Below are positions 32,250 through 44,989 of a stretch of 64,000 bases of DNA, piece by piece. Where the stretch lies: positions 6,882,001-6,946,000 of the forward strand of contig NC_092806.1 in the NCBI RefSeq assembly GCF_040954645.1, given 5' to 3'. Positions within the stretch are counted from its first letter, which is position 1; each line of letters begins with the position of its first letter. The notes below the pieces were generated by a model, which was not told where the DNA came from, made no database searches, and saw only the letters and a program-made list of their open reading frames with translations. The translations under genes were made by a program, and so were the position numbers. The stretch is from Diabrotica undecimpunctata. Lineage: Eukaryota > Arthropoda > Insecta > Coleoptera > Chrysomelidae.

Positions 32250-32520
32250 AGATCTAGCAAATCTCTGAAAAACCAGAAAACTGGAATACCTAGGCCACGT
32301 AATGAGGGGACCAAAATATAAAATTTTTAGACTCATAATACAGGGAGAGATTCAAGGAAGATCTGTTGGCCAAAAGTAGAACTCACGGTTGAAGAATCTA
32401 CGTGATTGGTTTCAATGCAGATCGATTGATTTGTTTGGAGCAGCAAGTTTAAAAATAAAAATAGCCATTATGATTACTAACCTCCGTAGGAAGACGGCAC
32501 TCTAAGAAGAAGCAAATCTC
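32250..32520 (+). pseudogene. Non-LTR retrotransposon 3' fragment, family C-like
   Basis: The plus strand reads KLEYLGHVMRGPKYKIFRLI, then IQGEIQGRSVGQK, LKNLRDWFQCRSIDLFGAAS and NLRRKTAL, ending aagaagaagc. This is the C-terminal tail and GAAGAAG terminus of the family C elements, severely 5'-truncated. Confidence 0.65.
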
Positions 32521-32529
32521 TCAGTCATG

Positions 32530-34020
32530 GATTTAAATTTAAAATTACTCAAGTTCACTCTTTAAGCAACTGTACACTAACCAAAGATTTTTGAAAAACA
32601 GAACAGACATATTCCAAGGAAAACAACGTATAAACAACACGTGCATTCTCTGCACTTTACGACTGATATTAATTTTGCAAACTTATTACTCTTAAATGAC
32701 CTGTCTGTACCTAACGGCAGTGCCTAAAAGTGTCTATGCATTGTGGGAGTTTATTTACAATAGAATAAATTGCAAAAACTTAAAATTATTGAAAAATTCT
32801 TATAAAATTCTTATACATATAACACAAATTTTTTTACAGTGCTAATACTAAGAGATCATTATTTTATATAGTATACAATACAATGTTAAATAAATCTAAT
32901 GTTTAGAATTTCATACATTAATCAACCGTTAATTATAACACATGATTTCAAAACTACTTATATTTTATTGTATTTTGAATAATTGGAATTACCTGCTTCA
33001 AAAAACACGCAGTGTATTTCTAAGTAAGTAAAACAATACTCACGCTTTTTTTAAGACCATTCTGGACGGAGAAAGTACTAAATTTGCGCAAAGGGTTGAC
33101 TACAGGCATCTCGCAGAACCGAACCGAAACTATAGACGCACCGAACAAACTAAGAAAAAGATAAACCAAACATCGTGATATTTTATAGTGCTATAAGTAA
33201 AACAAATACAATAAGCGTGGAATTGTAGCAGTATATTTAATGTTTATAGAAGTAATTAACGAAAAGTCTTGTTAGGGGGAATCTGTGAGAATTTAAATTC
33301 AATTTTTATAGCAGATTTGCGTAATAACCTAAGATTGTTTCATAAAATACTGTTTTTATTATAATTAAAGCTCGTATTATAGACAAAATGCCTTTTTGCC
33401 TATTTTGCCTACTCTATTTCTACAGTCAGTCTCTTTAACAGTCGAGGTTGAATAATTTTACGCAGCATAATGACAACTGATCCTACTTTTAATTGTAAAT
33501 TGTTAGGTTGGAGTCGGGGCAATTCCAACAAATTCAAAAACTCAAAAACTCAAAAATGTCAACTCAGTTGAGCAAAAACAACTTTCTTGGAAGAAAATTC
33601 AGAATGATCCCATTTAGATCATCGACATCTGTATTATTTGCCGCCAATATTGCTCCTCCAATTATGGTTTTTGAACTGCTGAGCTACTTCCGGGAAAAAA
33701 ACGCCAAATAAGCTCGGCTCATAAAATTAATAATAAGTTTCCTTGAAAATTACACTGAGTAGGTGAAATGATAATTGTATACATTACTACTACGCTCAAT
33801 GTATAATCAATAATAATGGCCGAAAACTGAGTAGAGTTTTCGGAATGAAAGAAGGTTATAGTATAAGAGAGATAAAAAAAGACCGGCTTTATTTTCATCC
33901 CTACTGCGTTCTGTTTACTGGGTAAGAAGTGACACTGCTGGATGTCCTGTGGGGATAACTGATCTATAGAGCGTTCCAAGTTAAGAAAATAACATGGTAG
34001 AGATAGGGCCATGTATTTCT
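32530..34020. other. AT-rich spacer
   Basis: No gene is recognised. Frames at 33508-33711 (+) and 33719-34012 (-) have no domain I know. Confidence 0.4.
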
Positions 34021-34029
34021 TATGAACGG

Positions 34030-34862
34030 TGAACGGTGAATTTTTAACACAGTGTTTCCAAAGAATGGAAGGACCTCCCAGTGACTTCAGCCAGGGATGC
34101 GTTTATTAAGGGGTTGTCTACAGGCCTAAAACAACCGACACAACGAGGCCCCCGATTTGTTATAGTGCATGCGGGTAGCGAATTGAGCTTTGTAGAACGT
34201 GCTGCTTTTTGGTTTTTAGCTAAAAAAACTAAGCGGACTGTCATGATGAGATGGATGGAAATATATTTGAACAATGGTTTAAGGAAAAGCTGCTTCCTAA
34301 TCTTCCAGAAAAAACTGTTGTGATTATGGACAACGCTTCGTATCATTCGAGGAGAGAAGAAGTGATTTCGACACAAGTTTTCAATAAAGATCAAATTAAG
34401 ACTTGGTTGATGGAGAAAGATATCTTTTTTGAAGAAGATTATTTAAAATCAGAGCTCATGAAAGTCGTAAACACATACAAAGAAAAATACATAAAATATA
34501 AAATCGATGAGATGTGCAAAAAGAAAAATGTTGCGATTCTAAATCTACCACCATACAATTGGGAGTTACATCCAATTGAAAAGGTATGGAGTCAAGTCAA
34601 AAGACATATTGCCTCATACAACACAGAGTTTAAGACCGCCTCTATACAACAATTAATAAGAAATGCATTTGGTGTAGTAACAATGGAAAACTGGAAAAAC
34701 TATTGTAAACTTGCTATTAAGGAAGAGCAAAAATTTTGGGTTATTGACGGGTTGATGGACGATATTGATCCTGTGGTAATAAATGTGACGGTTGACATTA
34801 ACAGTAATAAAAGTAATAGCGATGATACAGAAGATGAAAATGATTTAATATGCAGTGAGTAA
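34030..34862 (+). pseudogene. IS630-like DDE transposase, one main frameshift
   Basis: The frame at 34081-34323 reads TSARDAFIKGLSTGLKQP and PRFVIVHAGSE. The frame at 34251-34862 then reads NIFEQWFKEKLLPNLPEKTV, VIMDNASYHSRREEV (second catalytic Asp), LNLPPYNWELHPIEKVWSQV (Glu) and an acidic tail with SDDTEDEND. This is the DDE-endonuclease family common in insect genomes and related to IS630/Tc1. The C-terminal 203 codons are fully open. The frame break near 34235-34255 and a ragged start (KEWKDLP before 34081) mark it as a pseudogene, although a young-looking one. Confidence 0.75.
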
Positions 34863-35019
34863 ATTATGCGATAGTGTGCAAATCGACGGACACAAAGTGC
34901 CAAATCCGAAAAGTGTGTAAATAATAGTTCGGCAAAAGTGAAAATTAGGTAATAGTGCGAAAAATTTCATATAATATATCATATCATATAATATAACGTA
35001 TAGTTTATAAATGAATCGA

Positions 35020-35230
35020 CACTAAATAAAAAAAAAGAATGGAATAACCACATAAGCAGAATGGAGGAGACCCGTGTAGTCAAAGTAGAGATAAGTCACC
35101 AATCGGCAGAAGAAGTATCGGACGACCGCGCAAAAGATGGAGTGACAACCTTCCATAGAGGTATCAATCCGCCAATGAACAAGCAGGATTGCTTATAAAG
35201 AGGATAAAATATAACTTTGATACGCTGAAA
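35020..35230 (+). pseudogene. Non-LTR retrotransposon 3' fragment, family D
   Basis: Reads EWNNHISRMEETRVVKV, then RDKSPIGRRSIGRPRKRWSD and NLP, ending aagaggat. The same tail occurs at 50940-51240 (-) and 59690-59860 (+). About 60 codons remain. Confidence 0.65.
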
Positions 35231-35439
35231 TAGCGCGTGCTTAAGCTGTTATATCCCCTTTACATGCAGCCATTGCTGCTGCTACTCACGTTGTTCACTA
35301 TCCTGCCCGAAATAATTTCACAGCAGCATTTAAGGTAAATGACTGTTTACGTACAGCTACCTTAGTGCTGCATCAGTGTAACCTAAGCTATGGAGGGCAT
35401 AGAAATTACTGAGGCAACAGCTCTGCGTGCTTTCTTCTT

Positions 35440-35770
35440 CTTAACGTGCCCTATCAAGTCCCCTTGACGTTGGCGATTAACATGGCGAAACTGTCTCTGT
35501 CTTGAGCTATTCTAAAGAGTTGCTCATCTTTCCTCATTCCTGTCCACTCCCTGATATTCTTCAACCAAGAGGCCTGCTTTCTACCAATTCCTCTGCGTCC
35601 TTCGATTTTACCCATCATAATAAGTTGAAGAATATTATATCGGTCTCCCCTTACTACGTGTCCAAAATAGGCCATCTTTCTACATTTGATGTTATCAAGC
35701 AGCTCGCGAGCAGCATTTGCTCTCTCAAGGACTGCCACATTTGTCAGCATAGCCGTCCATGGAATTTTTA
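35440..35770 (-). pseudogene. Non-LTR retrotransposon 3' fragment, family C
   Basis: A 98-codon minus frame (35750-35454) reads MAYFGHVVRGDRYNILQLIM, GKIEGRRGIGRKQASWLKNI and REWTGMRKDEQLFRIAQDR. This is the C-terminal tail of family C. It ends with the typical aagaagaag at 35435-35442. Confidence 0.7.
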
Positions 35771-36065
35771 GTATACGTAATTTTTTAGTGCTTTAAGTTT
35801 ACAAAATTATCTTGTTTTAAATGTTTTAAAAACAAATGAGGTAAAAAAAACATCGATGTCAAAAAAGACGATGGTGGATGACATCGGTTCATCGCAATAC
35901 AACGGTGTAAGTCTTTTATTTGGATAATATCCTGAAAATAGCTTAAAACATTTTTTTACAGAGGAAACATGACAAACTTTTTCAATTAACTAACTTGTAA
36001 GGAATCCGGAGAATTTTAACTTTCGCAGAATGTCATGCATAAAGTTTGAATTTTTGCTTCGGAAA

Positions 36066-36925
36066 ATTAAGCCCATGCTAAAAAACAGATGTGCAAATTT
36101 GTGCAAATCTTAGCATATGCTGATGATATCAATATTGTTGGGAGAACGGAAAACGCAGCACGAGAGGCGTACGTAGCATTAAAGGAAGCGGCTACAAAAA
36201 TGGGTTTAATAATAAACACCAACAAAACAAAATACATGAAAATAGCAACCACAAACGCTACGGCCACTTGTTAAAGAAAATGACGTCCTCTAGGCAGTTA
36301 ACGAATTTGTATACCTGGGAACGCTCGTCAATACTGAAAATGACACTACCGCAGAGATAAACCGCAGAATTTGCACGGCTAATAGATGCTATTGTGGGCT
36401 TAATTTCCTTTTTAAATCTACAGTTATATCAAGAAATACAAAAGTAAAACTCTACAAAACAATAATACGCCCAGTCCTAACATATGGTTCAGAAACCTGG
36501 ACTTTAACAAAAAGCAATGAAAACATGTTAGGATGTTTCGAAAGAAAAATACTAAGGCGCATCTATGGAGCGGTAAATGAAAATGGTGTCTGGAGAAGAC
36601 GATACAACTTCGAACTCTATAGGATATACCAGGAACCAGATATCGTAAAACACATAAAGATAGGACGTCTGAGGTGGGTAGGCCATGTAATGCGGATGGA
36701 GCAAACCGACCCAGCTAGAAAAACGCTCCTTGATAGACCTATTGGTCAAAGAAGAAGAGGAAGACCCAGAACAAGATTCCTAGATAACATAGACCAAGAC
36801 ATGAGAAATATGGAAATACGTGCTTGGCGGAGGAAGGCGATGGATAGGGACGACTGGAGAAAAATTCTTGGGGAGGCTAGGACCCACACAGGGTTGTAAA
36901 GCCAAAATGATGATAAAAAACAGAT
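36066..36925 (+). pseudogene. Non-LTR retrotransposon RT C-terminal half, family B
   Basis: 36089-36274 reads ILAYADDINIVGRTENAARE with an intact YADD. After a frame break comes EFVYLGTLVNTEND, then 36525-36899 with GRLRWVGHVMRMEQTDPARK, GQRRRGRPRTRFLDNI and WRKILGEARTHTGL. The end, gttgtaaagccaaaatgatgat, matches the end of the family B insertion at 61045-61295. 5'-truncated just before the YADD box. Confidence 0.75.
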
Positions 36926-37587
36926 TAAAGTAAGAACTCCAATACCACCAAAAATACGCTTGGCAATAATATAACGATATTTGGCCACTGGGGACAGTTA
37001 ACAAAGTTTGCATTATTTATTTAAATTATCATCACCAGTAATTTCGCCGATTGTGCCGGAAATTTGTAAAGCAATTAATATCGTTTTAAACGGTCAAATT
37101 AAGGTGAGCAATAAACACAAATAAAAGCTAGGGAACGTTTATTCTGTTTAACCATTATTGCAATATTTATAAAGTATTGTCCTCTGCCATGGCGTCATGA
37201 AAGGTCGTCTGTGTAATTTCTGTGTATGGATTTGGTTGGTTTGTGAAAAATGAAAAAGTTAAAAAGGTTCCCATAACAATCTCTCACTAGAATATAGCTC
37301 TAAAAACTTTAGCACTTGGTCATTGTTACACTCAACCACAGTTAACGAAAAATTTACCAAACAATAAACAAATAAGTCCGTGTTTCGACAAGACAGCGAG
37401 CAGCATGTAAAAAGTCACTGTCACTCGCACTGTAAGTCCTTTGATTTACATTAAAAAAAACCGCCAACTAAGGGAGCGTACGACAGTGGCTGTGGCATGA
37501 AGAATGGCAGCGCGAGCTGCCAACTTTCCTGCTTAATTCCATGCTCACAGCCGCGGAAGTAAGCTGCAAGTAAAAGAGGTATTAGGC
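36926..37587. other. Spacer, no gene seen
   Basis: No coding region or RNA is recognised. Confidence 0.4.
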
Positions 37588-37857
37588 TTAATCGTAATGT
37601 TTTACAGATATAGAATGTTTGTAAATACGGTTGTAGATTCGTCGGATTGTCATTTCTATGTGAGTTCGCTTGTAAGCACCATGGTCTTCATTGGGGATTT
37701 GGTCTTTTACAGATCTGACGAGATTGGACAACTTGGAATAAGTAGTGAAGGTGGTTTTGATCTTTAGAGAGTTAAAATTTCTACTGAACTTGTTGGTGAC
37801 ACCTTTAATAAAAGGTGGAAAGGTTTTGGGTTGATCGGACAGGTTTCTTCTTTGCAT
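37588..37857 (-). pseudogene. Penelope-like element, endonuclease-side fragment
   Basis: An 89-codon minus frame reads FIKGVTNKFSRNFNSLKIKT, LSNLVRSVKDQIPNEDHGAY and TIRRIYNRIYKHS. This is the linker and start of the GIY-YIG endonuclease of Penelope-like elements. The segment that should hold the CxxC and YIG motifs between GAY and the RRIYNRI helix is deleted, so it cannot be active. Confidence 0.6.
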
Positions 37858-38075
37858 GGAATGAGATTTCGATATTTTAGAATGCTTTTATTGTTTTAAG
37901 ATTTATGGTAAACGTTTTTTAAGAGTGTTTCCTTATTAAATTGATTTCGTATGATCTGTGATTGTCGTCACTTAGTCTTGTGGAGTGGGAAATAAGAGTG
38001 TTGATAACTGAATTGAGTTGTACATGGAAATTGATTGGATCTCCCGTCGCATGCGATGGGCAAAATCACTAGTAC

Positions 38076-38161
<86 letters not shown>

Positions 38162-38682
38162 CAGCAATCTGTCAACGAGATATCAAGATAATTGTTTTTA
38201 TAATATTAGCTTTTGCTAATTATAATATTAAACTAGCTTATTACTGAATTAACTACATTTTACAACACATACAATAAAGTTTACAGTATATACATTAAAG
38301 TCTGTTGATATCAATTTATTTTTGTTATTTTTTTTTTCACAAATTGTAATAATTTTTCCAGAGGTACAGATATTCTTTCGTCATTGGATAGGTAATATTT
38401 TATTACCACTAATATGAATGTTAATCGTTCACTAAATTTGCGACATTTTTATAGTAAAACAAACGATAGTCTATACAGAACTATATATTAAAGAAAAGTA
38501 AATCAATTTCCCGTTTAAAAAAGTAAAATAGAAATACTAATAATACCAGATAAAATATCCGATATTTGGATAACAATATTAAATTAGTAATCGAGGCAAA
38601 AATCACAACTAGATGCGTTTTGTCGATATTGACACCGTTGGTATGAGCCTATTTGAAGCATTTTGAACACTAAAACCATTTT
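37858..38682. other. Spacer with a long (AT)n array
   Basis: An (AT)n microsatellite occupies 38074-38160. Nothing else is recognised. Confidence 0.5.
38074..38160. repeat. (AT)n microsatellite
   Basis: About 85 bp of AT dinucleotides with one acat interruption near the left end. Confidence 0.9.
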
Positions 38683-39160
38683 TTATATCACTACAGAATA
38701 AAACATACATTTTACTTCATATCCGCTAGTGTGACAATCTATGTCAGAATCGTCATCTAAGACAAGTTCTTGATCTTCTTCAGATGAGTTACCAGAATCC
38801 TGATTCTTAACACTCCTCTTGCTAATCTTGATTGTTAATTTCTTCGTAGCTTTTCTTTTTCTGTAATTCGTTTTTTTTTTAGAAATTTGTTTATTTTTAA
38901 TTTGAGACACTTTTCTTTCTTTTCTGTAGACAAACTACTTTCTAAATCATTTTTATAGGAATGCATGTAAACAAGGACTTCCTTTCTTTATCACCAGGCT
39001 TGTAAGATGAAGCGATCCGTAAAGGGCTAATATCGAAATACCACACTTCTGGATTTCTTATATTCGAAATTCTGTTAAAAGATAAATCTTCCAAGTATTT
39101 GGTTGTATCAATACTTCTTGCTCATCATCGGATGGATTTGAAGCAGTAACTCGGCCACCT
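38683..39160 (-). pseudogene. Possible DNA-transposase C-terminal remnant
   Basis: The 75-codon minus frame at 38910-38683 is lysine-rich (KKKTNYRKRKATKK) and then acidic (SSEEDQELVLDDDSDIDC). This basic-then-acidic tail is seen at the C-end of several pogo/jerky-like transposases. Upstream, around 39150, TASNPSDDEQEVLIQPN reads open but in another frame. No catalytic motif survives, so the family is a guess. Confidence 0.3.
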
Positions 39161-42100
39161 TAAACTTGATGGTGAATTGCGAAGACGTGGCCTCAAAAAA
39201 TACGTGACCCTAAATCTCTTATGAGTAATAGGTTTTAAGAGGCCCCATGAAAAAGAAACGAAGGTGGTAGACTTGTAATAATCATATAATTTTGTCGCGC
39301 TAAGTGAATCGTGTCAAAATTGTGGAGTGTCAGAGTAATGGATATCCAAAATTAACAGAACGAGGTTAGCTTTATTATGTTTAATATTGAACTGCAGCTA
39401 ATTCATTGCTTGTTATATCCTGCCACTAGAAGAAACCGACTTCCTATGGGATATGTATTTGATGCATTTATCAAATAAAAATAGCGATATCAAAGTACCA
39501 AACGAAATGAACGAAAATTATTTGGACATCAACCTAGACTCAAAACTTCGCAGGAAATTATTTAAAAAAAGCCTTATTTATTTTGACCTTTTAAATGGTT
39601 TCACCCATGGACGTATAAACACAGATGGACTCAGTTATTTACATAAAAATGTGAAGCCAAAATTATTTGACTAGGTCACATTCTCAGCACCTTCAAATGT
39701 AGTCACATTTTTTTATTAAAATATCTTATTCACGTATCGCTGAAAATATTACTATATTTATTTTATACTCTACAGGTGCTATCAAACCAAAATAATAATT
39801 TATTACTTATACTAATATATTTAATTGTAATTAAAACATCAAATGTGCACATAGTGTGCATATCATTTAATAATAGCGTATAACAGATATCAACCAATTA
39901 TTTTATATGTAGAAGCACTGAAACCTATTTATTAATGGCAACGGTGTTTACATTTCTCTGTCTTATGGCTCTACGTCAAACTTCAAATGCTGTTCCATGT
40001 CATGTCCATGTTTGTTTACTTTTTACCCAAGATGAGGAAAAGTTGTTTTTCGATATTTTGGCTGTATTTTAAGTGATATTTGTAAATATTGAAATAAACA
40101 AATTATAATAATGGTGCTACAGTTTTGCATTTGCAAAAAAAAAACGAAATATTTACATCCCAATGTCTCATTTAATTTGTAAGTACTGTTTGTTTACATT
40201 ATTTAAGATGAGGAACTGAGGAAGCCTGTGTGTTTACATTTTAAAATATGTCTTTCATAGGCGTACCATTGGGTTTATTCATATTAATTAATGTATTGAA
40301 CAAGATATTAGTTCATGAAATTAGTATAGACATTTTTAAATTGTAAGTAGACATCATCTGATTAAAAAGATCTGTTTAGTAGCTTTTTAATTTAATATTT
40401 CTCATGAATTAACAATAAATTAGTGAAATGAATAAAACTCATTTATTTTTTTATGTAGGTTTTCAAATAATATTGATTAATGATGAAACTTACTCTAAAC
40501 ATCAACAGAGAAAACAGTATAAAAAAACCTTTCAAAGGCATCCTTTTTGGTTATTTAAACTTGTAAGGAAGCTGAAAAATATTTCAGATTTTTTAATAAA
40601 ACTATAAATATCTACAACAGACTAGTTAAAAACCTTATGAATATTTTGATTAATAAAACCATACAAAATGTCCCAAAATCAATCTATGAGCATTTTGGTG
40701 ACCATATGTATGATGAAGATGCAATCGATGGTCACTCTATGCAACTTTTAAAATTGGTTCTTTAGAAATATTTTAAAATTGGAATTCATCTTGAAACGAG
40801 GACTACTTTAGATGCTAAGACCGTGCGCATAAGAAGCGTTCTTACTAAGACTGTTTTATTTCGCAATCAATAAAAATTTATTTCTATACCAATGTCTTCT
40901 ATTATGTCTATTTACCATTTTTACTTTAATATTTCTGTTCGGTAAATAGCTTTCCAATTTTTCCAACTTTCCAATAATTTATACATTTTCACGCCTACTT
41001 TTTAATAAGTAGGTATATTTGCAAATAATTTTATGTCAAATGCCAGCTTTGGAATGATCAATAAATATTTTTGTAGCAGAAACCCTTACTACGAGGAATC
41101 TATTCATATTGTATTAAAACAAATTTGTCACAATTTTAAAAACTACGTTTTAATACAATTATCAATATATATAGGTATGTACTTAAATTTGACAAATGTA
41201 TATTTTTTAATTGTTTTTTTTTTATCGTAGGATTATTTGATACCTATTAAAAAATTAACTTGAGCTCAACTATATTTTATTGTATTAATTTTAAAGCAAA
41301 TAAAATTGTATTTTATTTTTTTCTATAAAAACGTGTTTTTATACATTATTACTACTTCCAATTATTAACGTCTGAATAATTATCCCCGCGAGTAAAAATT
41401 CAAGCACGCTTATGCTCATTGAGGAAGTATCACAGTCTATCGATACCCGTTTTACTCCCCTTTACCCCCTTGTCCAGGAATATCGAAGCTTCAAAACAGT
41501 GTGTGTTTAAGGTATCTTATTGCTGGGTCCATCTATGTTTATACGTCCATGGTTTCACCTATCAATTTTGTTAAAAAATATATTATAAAGTAATTTTTTT
41601 CATTTGACAAAATCTTTTGAAAAAACTCTTCTTAGATCGTCAGCAAAACTTCTTAAATTGGTTCAAGGCGAATAAATTGATTGAATGTAGCAAACTTTTC
41701 GATGTAGTATTTGTGGATTATAAAAGAACATTCTACTTTACTAAGTATTGGAAAATATTTGTTGGATTATACCCGGAAATGCATGGATTATGTTTATGGA
41801 CAAAGAAATAAGCAGTTAAAAGGTTAATGAATACAAAAAGTTTTAAGGAAAATTTTTAAATAAAGGTTTATTTACCGAATGACGAAATTTAAATACTTCG
41901 CATTTATAAGTGCAGATAAGAATCGGTTAATATGCAAGTATTGTAAGAATGGTTGGTCATATCTTTAAAAAATATTAAAAAGGTATTTCAACATTTATAG
42001 TAAACAAGGATATAAATGCACACGATGTTGAGTGCGTGAGAGAATGAAAGAGTGAGGGAGAGGGACTAAGACATCAGAGAAAATCTCTTAATCGCAGAAC

Positions 42101-42194
42101 ATAAAAATTATTAGAAGTTTATATCCTGTAATGTGTTTGTTCTCTTTTAGTTATAATTTCTGTCACATTAATTATTAATAGTAATATTAAAGGT
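39161..42194. other. Three kilobases of AT-rich DNA with unassigned small frames
   Basis: Small plus-strand frames occur at 39453-39674 (contains KLRRKLFKKSLIYFDLLNGF), 41033-41230 and 41617-41811. None shows a domain I recognise, and none has clear splice or start context. They may be worn transposon pieces. Confidence 0.4.
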
Positions 42195-44720
42195 TTATCT
42201 AATGCATTAGATTACGAAAATGCAATTGCTGAAGCCTTCTATGAGGAAATCGAAAGAGCAGTAAAGCAGGAACCGGCTCATTACAATCTGATAATGGGAG
42301 ATTTCATCAGGAAACTCGAAAGGAAAAAGGACGAACAAGAAGTGGCAATCGAAGATTTTGGAATCGGAGTACGAAACGAAAGAGGCGAAATGCTTACCAA
42401 CTTTCTAATGCAATACAAACTGTGTGTAATGAACACCTTTTTTATGAAGAAACAGAATAGAAAATGGACGTAGGCAGTCCAGACGGAAAAACTAAGAGCG
42501 AATATGATTATATAATAATAGACAAAAAGCAAATTATTCAAGATGTCACTGTACTCAACAAATTATCAGTAGGTAGCGACCACAGACCAGTAAGAGCTAG
42601 AGTAATGAAAGAAAGAGAAAAGAAAGAGCAAAGATAATAAACAGTTGCAAACGCATAGTTAAGAATTCACCAAATCAGCCAGAAGCATACATAAAAAATA
42701 TAGGCGAAACTTTACAGAGTAATAATCCCAAACCTCTAAGTATCGACGATCACAATAAATTATTATCAGACTCGGTTAGAAACGCACAACTCAAATTTTG
42801 CAAGAAAAATGACACCTATAGTAAATAGATTAGCAAAAATACAGAAGCTCATGGAAATACGGCGAAACCTAAGCGAGAACGAAAAGGGAAACAAAGAAGA
42901 ATATAGAAAACTAAATCAAAGAATTTCAGCGGAAATTAGAAAAGATGTAAGAAGATATAATACTAATGTAATTACCCAAACAGTAGAAGAGAACAAAGGT
43001 TTAAAGATAATGAAAAGAAATCTCACACAAAGTAAAAAAGAAATATACAAGCTGAGAGATAAAGACGGAAAGGCAACAACAGATAAACAAAACATTCTGA
43101 AAATATCCAGAGAGTTTTATTAAGACCTCTATACCAGCCAACGACCACAAGACAATTTCCCGACGCGAGTAAAGACTCTCATAAATCAGGGATCGAAAAT
43201 ACTTTTACCCATTAATGTGTCAGAAGTAAGAGCAGCTTTAAAGGAAATGAAGAACCATCGATCGCCTGGTAATGATGGACTCGTTATTGAGGCAATTAAA
43301 GCAGGAGGAGAAATTCTATTAAAATCAGTAAGCGAACTGTTTAATAAATGCTTACATGCGGGTACGATTCCAAAAAACTGGAACAATGCAGTGATAGTCT
43401 TGTTACACAAAAAAGGCGATATTACTAAATTAGAAAATTATAGACCCATCAGGCTCTTGACACATATGTACAAACTCTTTATGAAAATCTTAACAAAGAG
43501 ACTAACACCTAAACTTGATTTCTATCAGCCCAAGGAAGAGGCAGGCTTCAGGGCAGGATATGGCACAAATGACTATTTGCATACCATAAAGATCTTAATA
43601 GAAAAGTGCATCGAGTGTAACATACCACTGGTTCTTGCATTTGTCGATTACGAGAAGGCTTTTGATTTTGTAGAGTTTAAAACAGTACTGGAAGCCCTAA
43701 ATCAAAGCCGAATAGATTATAGGTACACGACACTAATCAAAAACATCTACGAGAACGCTACATCAAGTATACGACTACACGAAGACACAGAAAAATTCAG
43801 CTTAGGTCGAGGAGTAAGACAAGGAGACAATATTTCACCAAAATTGTTCACGGCAGCTCTAGAGTCAATAGTTAAGAACACTCAATGGCAAGATATGGGC
43901 ATTAATATAGATGGAGAAAGAATAAATCATCTAAGGTTTGCAGATGATGTTGTATTAATCGCAGATAACTTACAGGATACAGTTTCTATGATACATTCAC
44001 TTAAAAGTCTGTCTGAAAGAGCAGGATTAAAGATAAACTTTGAGAAAACCAAAACTAAACTTATGACAAATCTCGCAATGAGTGGAAATATAACTACAGA
44101 CAATAATACCATACAACAAACAGACACTTACAAATATCTGGGATACGAGATCAAAATAAGCAGAGACAATCAAACACATGAAATACATAGGCGAATAGGC
44201 CTGACATGGGCAGCATTTGGCAAATTAAGCCATATTCTAAAAAGTTCAATTCCCATGTGTCTCAAGCGAAAGGTTTACAACCAATGTGTTTTGCCTGTAC
44301 AAACTGATGGAGCAGAGACATTAACACTCACGCAAAAATCTGCGAATAAACTCAGAGTTACACAACGAGCCATGGAACGTGCAATGCTGAACGTGAGCCT
44401 TCAAGACCACATAACAAACCAACAAATCAGGCAAAGATCAGGAGTTCAAGACGTCATCGAAAGAACCACGACGCTTAAGTAGAACTGGGCAGGGCACTTA
44501 GCTAGAACACAAGATGGACGGTGGACAAGACGTATTATGGAATGGAGGCCCAGAAACTATAAAAGAAGCCAAGAACGACCACCGACTAGATGGACCAATG
44601 ATATAAAACGTGTAGCGGGAAACTGACTACAAGCGGCCCAGTGTGGAGAACACTGGAAAGAACAGAGGGAGGCCTATGTCCAGCAGTGGACGCGATTGGC
44701 TAATTGATGATGATGATGAT
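42195..44720 (+). pseudogene. Non-LTR retrotransposon, family B, nearly full length
   Basis: Endonuclease part 42220-42600 (YNLIMGDFIRKL, with IRK where the catalytic N is expected; NERGEMLTNFLMQYKLCVMN; after a frame break VLNKLSVGSDHRPVRARV). Linker frame at 42809-43123. The RT frame at 43217-44482 (421 codons, open) holds NHRSPGNDGLVIEAIKAGGE, LAFVDYEKAFDFV, GVRQGDNISPKLFTAALESI, FADDVVLIADN and YKYLGYEIK. After the stop at 44480, the tail GHLARTQDGRWTRRIMEWRP and RPPTRWTNDI continue in another frame, and the element ends in (TGA)n at 44706-44722. The RT core looks catalytically complete, but the endonuclease and tail are broken. Confidence 0.85.
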
Positions 44721-44985
44721 GATAACACCGTAGTAACCTGATATTTATAGGTACTGATAAATCGTGGCATTTGAATAGCTTAGCCATTTTTTGAAATGCA
44801 GATCTTGCTTTCTCTATCTTAGATTTTATTTCCAGGGAATGGTCCCAGTTTTCATTGACGTTCATACCAAGGTAGGTGTATGTTATTACTCTTTCTATTG
44901 GTTGACCATTCGCACTGATTCTTTCAATTTGCTGTTCCTTCATACTGTCAACGAATACCACCTTGTGATCCGCGTATCTATTCTA
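44720..44985 (-). pseudogene. Non-LTR retrotransposon fragment, family C
   Basis: The minus frame 44961-44715 reads VFVDSMKEQQIERISANGQP, then VITYTYLGMNVNENWDHSLE and IKSKIEKARSAFQKMAKLFK. This corresponds closely to the YLGCN...WDHSYEIKCRIEKARSAF segment of the copy at 62027-62940. It abuts the (TGA)n end of the family B element, suggesting insertion of B at this point or a shared breakpoint. Confidence 0.65.
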
Positions 44986-44989
44986 TGAC

